Assembly: GCA_037126765.1 (NCBI GenBank)
Contig: JBBCBC010000031.1
Coordinates: 4,039,638-4,103,637, forward strand
DNA: 64,000 nt
Direction of reading: 5' to 3'
Source: Stenogyne calaminthoides
Lineage: Eukaryota > Streptophyta > Magnoliopsida > Lamiales > Lamiaceae
Part shown: one piece after another, positions 58,231 through 64,000 of the stretch
Numbering within the stretch: position 1 is the first letter of the stretch
Layout: every line of letters starts with the position of its first letter
Made by a program: the position numbers and the translations under genes
The notes under the pieces: generated by a model
The model's input: the letters and a program-made list of their open reading frames with translations, nothing else
Databases searched by the model: none
What the model was told of the DNA's origin: nothing

Positions 58231-58987
58231 ACCTTAGTGGGACTGAATAATTATATATACTAGCCCAATATAGAATGTATAACAACTATTTGCATCAAAG
58301 TTACCTACCAACTAGAGCACAATAAAAGAAATCTAATAACTAATTGCATCAATAGAGACGATATGGGCTTGATACCTTTTATGATTGAATTAAGTCATAA
58401 ATGTTTTATCATTAAAGCATATAAAGACCACCTCATTAAAAAAAAAACAAAATACATCTTCAGGTCCCTAAATTATTATTTTTTATTTTGAAAGGTTCTT
58501 AATTTTTTTTAACAAGTCCCTGAACTATTAAATTTTGTTTTGAAAGGTCCCTAAACTATTTTTTTATTTAATGAAGTCCCTAAACTATTGATTTTTGTTT
58601 CAAGCTGAAACACCCCAAATTTCATAATAACACACAAATTAGCCGAGGCGTTCCCAAATTGGCATGATAACTTAATTAAAGAAAATATAATTAATTAGAT
58701 TAGAATATTACAAGAAAAATTATTTAAAATTACAGCGCAAGACTCATATCTTAAAAACATTACTACATTCATCATAAATTACTTGCGTCCGCCTTCTAGC
58801 CATGCCTTGCCCGAGCTCCTTTACCCTATAAATATCAAACTGTGGGGGAATGAGTGTCAGAAATACACCCAGTGAGGGAAACATCAATGATTGCGTTGTT
58901 AAAAGACATGTAACATAACACATGCAACATCAGGGAGAGATACTGACACTCACTGGTCACTCAGCGGCCCGCGTCGATCTCGACCCA

Positions 58988-59115
58988 ATGTACGGGCCAT
59001 TACCTGGCTTGCATACAGTACGGGTCATTACCCGGCTAGCACATTGTACGGGCCCGGCTTGCATATTGTACGGATCATTACCCGGCTTGCATATGGTGCG
59101 GGTCATTGCCCGTCT
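58988..59115 (+). repeat. 34-bp tandem repeat in the long LTR
   Basis: About five copies of gtacgggtcattacccggctt plus gcatatt are present, one of them shortened. The repeats lie in the early part of the long LTR, as often seen in U3 regions. Confidence 0.8.
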
Positions 59116-60894
59116 TAACATATACCACTCACATATACCATTTCAACATACCAATCATAATATAAAATATTTAACTCAGTGAAGAGTGGAGTTTGCCCTC
59201 ACCTCAAAAGGAAGAGTTGCAACAAATGATGCAATGCAATACTCCTTATTATCCTCAACCTTCGTCACACCTGATAAAGCTAGTCCAAAGAGTCTCAAGC
59301 TTTGTCTCAAGCCCTACAAAAGTATAATGTTTAATACTAATCTGACTTCTACTTTAATAGGTTTGATATAGATCGTAAACATTAATTCCCTATTTCATAA
59401 TATAATCCCCTGCTCGGATTCAATGTCAAATAGGTGATAATTTTCTGCATCGAAGGATGATTGTTTCTGGTGGAAAGGTAAATAAGTCCTAATTAGTCTT
59501 TGTTTAACCTTAGCTTTGACATTGAATTTTTTCGAAGTTAGATATTAAATACTACAAATAGTGATTTACTGCAAGAAACTGATGCTTCTAACATAGCAAG
59601 GTTTATTTGGTGAGGACTTGATTGCTTGACCTTAGGATTCTGAGTTGGCTAGGATTTGTGATTCTGGGTTCCTTGAAAAAATGAGGACATACAAATTGTG
59701 AGAAAATTGGCCAAAGAAATTGAGTTCTTCGTCGTGCGACATCGTGAGTTGTTAAGATTGATTGTTTTACAATTATATTTGAGTTCTTCATCTTGATTTA
59801 TTGTGAACCCCACCTCATAGTTTGTCTTCCCTTTGCCGCGGTCAATCGTCTAAAGGTAAATCTTTATAGATTCTCAATTTCGCTAACATACTGCGCTTGA
59901 TCTAGATAAAGAATCACCTCATATTTAAATGCATTGCAATATAAAATGTTATACTTTTTTGCTTTTTGGCAGTAAATGATATCAAGAAGATGAAATTGAG
60001 AATGTAGATTGAACAAAGATTAATATTTAATTTATTTCTTATGATTTTCTTCTGATTCAAGATGATTAAATTGAGATTTTTCTTTGAAATTCACCCTATT
60101 GCATTCATATATACAATATTGTTTTCCATATTCTCACGTCCTAACTATTTGTGTGTTTTAAAATAGTTATATACATTCACCGATTTTTTTAAGAACTACA
60201 AAAAATAATATTTTAATAGGCTCGTGCAGAAAACTAGTAATAATAATAATAGTAATTACCATTAATAAGATTAGACAAATTAATACATATATATCACAAA
60301 CCACACAAAACTAATAATTAAAAGTAGCAACAATTATATTGATACAAGTATTATATAAGCAGCAGAATTGCTTACAGGGATGAAGAACGTCTATACATGT
60401 TTGCGATGATGGGTGTTGAATTGTGGAGGGTTAGTGAAAAAGATTAGAGGTGGGTAATTGGTAATTATCTGATAAGATTATTTTTCTTTCTCTTGATATA
60501 TCTATATGAAATATAAGAGGTTGTAATTAAGCTGATGTTTAGCCAAGAAGGAGCCAAGAAGGAAGGGTATTCTTATCTTACTAAATAGATGAGAGCAAAC
60601 AAGTCTGGATACAGATGGAAGGACCGGAGCGCTGTCATATAGGATAATCACAAATAAGAAATGTTGTTTAAATCAATATTATTATGATTATCCATATATC
60701 TACATTTTATACTAAACAAGAGATGTCACATTTATTAAGATTATAAATCTTTAACAATAACGAATAGTTCACTTCCATTATAAATATAATTAGATTAAAA
60801 GGGATTTTTCTCATTTATTCAATAAATAAAGATCTGAATATTAAAATTAATTATTAAGAGAATAGAATTATACAATTATATAAAAATATGTATG

Positions 60895-61683
60895 TGGTGT
60901 GTTAAAAGTGGGTTCAAGGATGACCTGGGTCTAGAGGGTTGCGTGGATTATTGGAAGAAATCCGTAAGACCATCTTGACCACGAGGAATTCCGGTTTGAA
61001 TACCTGCAAGAAAAACACGCCGGAGGGATTTCCGGCGTGGACACTCCGACGCTCAAGTCAGTGATCTTTCTTTAGAAAAGACGATGTATGGTATATATGT
61101 GAAATTAATGAGTGTGTTATTCGATGTCTAAAACCATTACCTTGGAGGGGATTTTATACCCCCAAGAACTGTACCTGATCCTCCCCTTCCACGACCCACG
61201 TTTGGAGTATGGGGGATGACAGACCTTCGTCTCTCTCCCATCGTGGTCCACGACCAAGGCTACCATTTTCTCCATTCTCCTGTCATGTTTGAAGATTGCT
61301 TTTAACCCGAGGGTTTCGGAACTACCCTATTCGAGGTGATTAGTTCTGAGATTGTAGGAACCAATCCCTCTCAGTTCGCAACCGTTTCGTGCGAGAGTCC
61401 TCTTTCTTAGGGTCGCCAGCTATGTCCTCCTTTAAGGGCCCAAGAACTTATTTCTCTAGATACTTGAGGCTTTTGGGACCTCAGCCCATCGCAGCGGCTA
61501 TTGGGCTTGGTCCCTCCAGGCCCAAAATTCTTATTTTATAATTCCTTCCATCCAGACTCATTTTTTGTGTCTCGCTGGCCCAACTCCTTGGACTTAATTT
61601 TTTGTTGACTCGACTTGACCAGGTTGACCGTTTGACTATCCACGTGTCAGATATATAGTGGCTTGCCAGAATATTCCCCATCA
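60895..61683 (-). mobile_element. Solo LTR (789 bp), minus orientation, nested in the long LTR
   Basis: The pentamer gtatg flanks it (60890-60894 and 61684-61688). On the minus strand it starts tgatggggaatattctgg and ends ttttaacacacca. On that strand a ggtataaaatc box near 61155 is followed by the segment actgacttgagcgtcgga (about 61044), a phrase common in the R region of plant Ty3-gypsy LTRs. The frames inside are incidental. Confidence 0.82.
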
Positions 61684-62562
61684 GTATGTGCCATTACCTA
61701 ATAAAATCGATCCCTCAACTAACATATACTACTCTAGCCCAAGAAACACACTTAAAATATATTTAATTAATATACTTAATCTATTTTTAAAATAGGATCA
61801 TGTTATAATTCTCCATTTATAAAATAAATAAATTCCTATAAAGAGTAATTAGCTATATTTTTATTTTGGGACGTTACACAAGCAGTCTTTCTTGACATAA
61901 TTTTCTAATTAATCGAACGGAACTATCAAATAAAACAATGGTCAATATTGACAATTTTGAGAATAATGATGTGCGTATTTACTTAACGGTTCTGTTAGAT
62001 GATTAAAAGAAATAGTCCAGAAGGACGGCGTGAAACAAAAATCAGGGTCTTCATTAAATAAAAAAATAGTTTTAGGACTTTTCGAAACAAAAATTAATAG
62101 TTCAGGAACTTATTAAACAAAAAAAAATAGTTTAGAGACCTTTCGAAATAAAAAGTAATAGTTTAGGGACCTAAAAATGCATTTTACCTTGAAAAAATGC
62201 AAACTTTTCGTAGAGCATAACTAATATCATAATGTAAAAGATATATATAAGAGAAAAATAAATAAATAATACAATATAGAACGAAATTGACACTATTTAT
62301 TTGATCAAGACTCAAGAGTCATTTTATACTTGCTCTACATGTTGCAAAGAGTGAGTGCCATCATCGACCGATGCCTGCTTGGTTATACTTTGTACTATGG
62401 AAGAAGAAGAGTTTCCGAGTTCAACTGTTCATATTTTACATGACGTTAGTCTTCTTCTTTTTGGCATCCTTTGTTCATGTCAAATTTTGTTTGGTTGAAG
62501 AGTGGGTCTCATGTGCCTTCTGATTGTATTGCCCATAAGCTCGCCTTTTATGTCAGGATGAA

Positions 62563-62794
62563 GAGTGAGTCTCATGTGCATCTAGGTGCAGTGCACTCAT
62601 AGTATATTTTAGAATCGTGCAACTTATTATACTGAAAAATGTAACTTATTAATACTAAATCGTGCAATATTTTTTTAATATTAATAGTTGCACGATTCAG
62701 TATAAATAAGTTGCATCTATTAATAAAATAAATTGTATGGTTCTAAAATGTACTATGAGTGCACGGTGCACCTGAATGCATACAAGACTTAGCC
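62563..62794. mobile_element. Mutator-like MITE (family member 6)
   Basis: The left end gagtgagtctcatgtgcatc and right end (minus strand) ggctaagtcttgtatgcatt match the family. The flanks caggatgaa (62554-62562) and caagatgaa (62795-62803) agree at eight of nine positions. A stray extra left end (gagtgggtctcatgtgcc) lies just upstream near 62500. Confidence 0.83.
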
Positions 62795-62895
62795 CAAGAT
62801 GAATGCTTCTTTCGGGGGCACATGGACTACAATTCGATGATGATTACCTAAATTATATATCATCGGTTAATTTTAATGAAAACAAGCTAAATATA

Positions 62896-63077
62896 GAGTA
62901 AGTCTCCCATGAACCAGGTTCATGCCATGAACTTGGATTACTTGATTCATTAAACTCATTTTCAACACATTTTTTTAAACCACTAAACTTGACTCGTATT
63001 ATACACTGGGTAAAGTCAAATGTCATGAATTAAAAATCAAGTTCATAGCATGAACCAGGTTCATACAAGTTTTTGTC
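62896..63077. mobile_element. Mutator-like MITE (family member 7, divergent)
   Basis: A perfect 9-bp duplication ctaaatata flanks it (62887-62895 and 63078-63086). The ends gagtaagtctcccatgaacc and (minus strand) gacaaaaacttgtatgaacc share the family framework, but the arms use the motif ccaggttcatgccatgaact in place of gcacggtgcac. It lies 93 bases from member 6. Confidence 0.85.
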
Positions 63078-63239
63078 CTAAATATATATAGTTTTCTTTT
63101 AAGATTTTAAATCTATTGGGCTACATATGGCTTGGTTAATATGATTACTCGTATATTTTTAGTCAATGAGTGATTTAAAATTGTAGAAGTTGGTCTTGTA
63201 TTAAATATTATTGCATATTCAATATCTATGTATAGAAAC

Positions 63240-63548
63240 TATATATGTGAAAGAAGACAAAGAGACAAAGATCGTTGAATACAACAAATTTGATGTTGAG
63301 AAGAACCGACAAAATTTGAAAAAGATCGTTGAGAGAGAATTGTGTATGTGAATACAACAATCGACCCACTACCGTCACCCACACTCACTTTTGAGTACAA
63401 CAAATTTGATGTTGAGAAGAACCGACAAAGATCGTTGAGAGAGAATTGTGTATGAAGTAATAGTTGGGTTGGACGATGATGATGATGAGCTTTCCAAGTT
63501 TAGAGGTAGTGTATGCACACTATATATGTGAAAGAAGACAAAGAGACA
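63240..63548. repeat. Interleaved local duplications
   Basis: Three different phrases occur twice: ctatatatgtgaaagaagac (63240 and 63518), aatttgatgttgagaagaac (63287 and 63398) and gatcgttgagagagaattgt (63326 and 63431). Their order shows at least two overlapping duplication events. The minus-strand 77-residue frame crossing them (63375-63608) begins with a hydrophobic stretch, but it is built from the repeats and is not called a gene. Confidence 0.7.
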
Positions 63549-64000
63549 AGAAAGAGAAAAAGAAAGGTAAATTCGGGGAGAAAAGATGGGTTTGCCTCTG
63601 ATTTGCAATTGTCAAGTTCTACAAATAGATGGTGCCTGAGCAATCACAAAGAAAAAAAAAATTGATAAAAGGAAAGGGTAGTGGACTAATCACTACATTT
63701 TACATTTAAAAAATACTATTGGGTACAACCCCAATTAAAATTTACTATCCAATATAAAAGTTTGTAGTAAAAAACTAATTGTGCCCTTAAAAGCCTTTGG
63801 ACCCAACAATGCTTTTGATTTGTACTGATATGACAATACACCGCTTTATGTCCCATTTATTTGACAATTATTTCTATTTTTAATTTTAAAAAAGGCTTTT
63901 TATGTCCCATACTTATGAACAATTTTTCTAAAAAGTTGTATTATGTCCCATATTTTTAATAAATATTTGTATTTAAATAATAAAATGAAATTAATTTTTA
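63549..64000. other. AT-rich right edge of the window
   Basis: No gene was seen. The phrase tatgtcccat(a/t) recurs near 63848, 63901 and 63945 at a spacing of about 50 bases, possibly the start of another repeat that leaves the window. Confidence 0.4.

Larger units (their letters stand above)
58606..61878 (+). mobile_element. Long solo LTR (about 2.5 kb plus a nested LTR) with target duplication caagc
   Basis: It begins tgaaacaccccaaatttc and ends ttttgggacgttaca, with inverted resemblance of the ends (TGTAACGTCCCAAAA / TGAAACACCCCAAAT). The pentamer caagc flanks it (58601-58605 and 61879-61883). TGTAAC-CCCC starts are common in plant Ty3-gypsy LTRs, so a gypsy origin is likely. A short-unit array lies at 58988-59115. 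A separate solo LTR sits inside at 60895. No coding domain was found. Confidence 0.65.
58446..62188. mobile_element. TIR element with long (about 150 bp) inverted ends, split by an LTR
   Basis: The left arm (58446-58600) and right arm (62036-62188) are inverted copies, each a run of 'aggtccctaaactatt' / 'ttgtttcgaaaggtc' units. Without the inserted LTR the element is about 465 bp, so it is a non-autonomous foldback-type element. Flanks lie in A-runs and no clean target duplication could be assigned, so the superfamily is uncertain (Mutator-like possible). Confidence 0.65.

Noticed and set aside
60221..60237. Possible Helitron end (ggctcgtgcagaaaactagt)
   Set aside because: No hairpin stem precedes CTAG.
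63375..63608. 77-residue minus-strand frame with signal-peptide-like start
   Set aside because: It is composed of local duplications with serine homopolymer from a GAT/ATC repeat; no homology is recognised.

Overview
The window is nuclear DNA from a flowering plant, most likely a eudicot. The evidence is one intron-containing plant-specific gene (an NPH3/RPT2-family BTB protein) in AT-rich DNA otherwise packed with plant transposon types: Ty1-copia LTR retrotransposons primed by initiator tRNA-Met, solo LTRs, a LINE, Helitron ends, hAT, Mutator-like and Stowaway elements. The species cannot be named from this sequence. No rRNA, bona fide tRNA, CRISPR or prokaryotic-style operon was seen.

Layout. 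1-430 is a degenerate 'gtaccacca' repeat. 1047-3220 is a dead hAT transposase. 3686-3939 is a Stowaway MITE. 5690-8045 is a degenerate AT-rich repeat field holding a Mutator-like MITE. 8875-10180 is a solo LTR beside a Helitron 3' end. 10.7-13.6 kb holds two tandem arrays, the second a satellite of about 185 bp period. 16445-20885 is the only convincing host gene: four exons, 495 aa, with a Mutator-like MITE in each of its two longer introns. 21131-24271 is a hAT-like element carrying two solo LTRs. 24389-37776 is a Ty1-copia element with a second, deleted copia element inside its 5' LTR. 37.8-43.8 kb holds small DNA elements and a 2-kb terminal-inverted-repeat element with a GC-rich cargo. 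43839-55413 is a candidate Helitron containing a LINE (minus strand, 18-bp target duplication) that itself contains a third copia copy. 55511-56720 is a Mutator-like element with a 9-bp target duplication, a 23-bp tandem array and a tRNA-like segment. 58446-62188 is a three-level nest (TIR element, then long LTR, then solo LTR). 62.5-63.1 kb holds two more Mutator-like MITEs.

Target-site duplications let the insertion order be read directly. Perfect or near-perfect duplications were found for most elements, so the nesting is supported by sequence and does not rest on similarity alone.

No retroelement here looks able to move by itself: every gag-pol, LINE and hAT frame is broken by stops, frameshifts or large deletions. 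The likeliest new content is the Mutator-like MITE family, whose subterminal motif has been amplified into a tandem array in one larger member; the divergence gradient of the satellite; and a cluster of odd differences between two LTRs of one element that may be an assembly or base-calling artefact.
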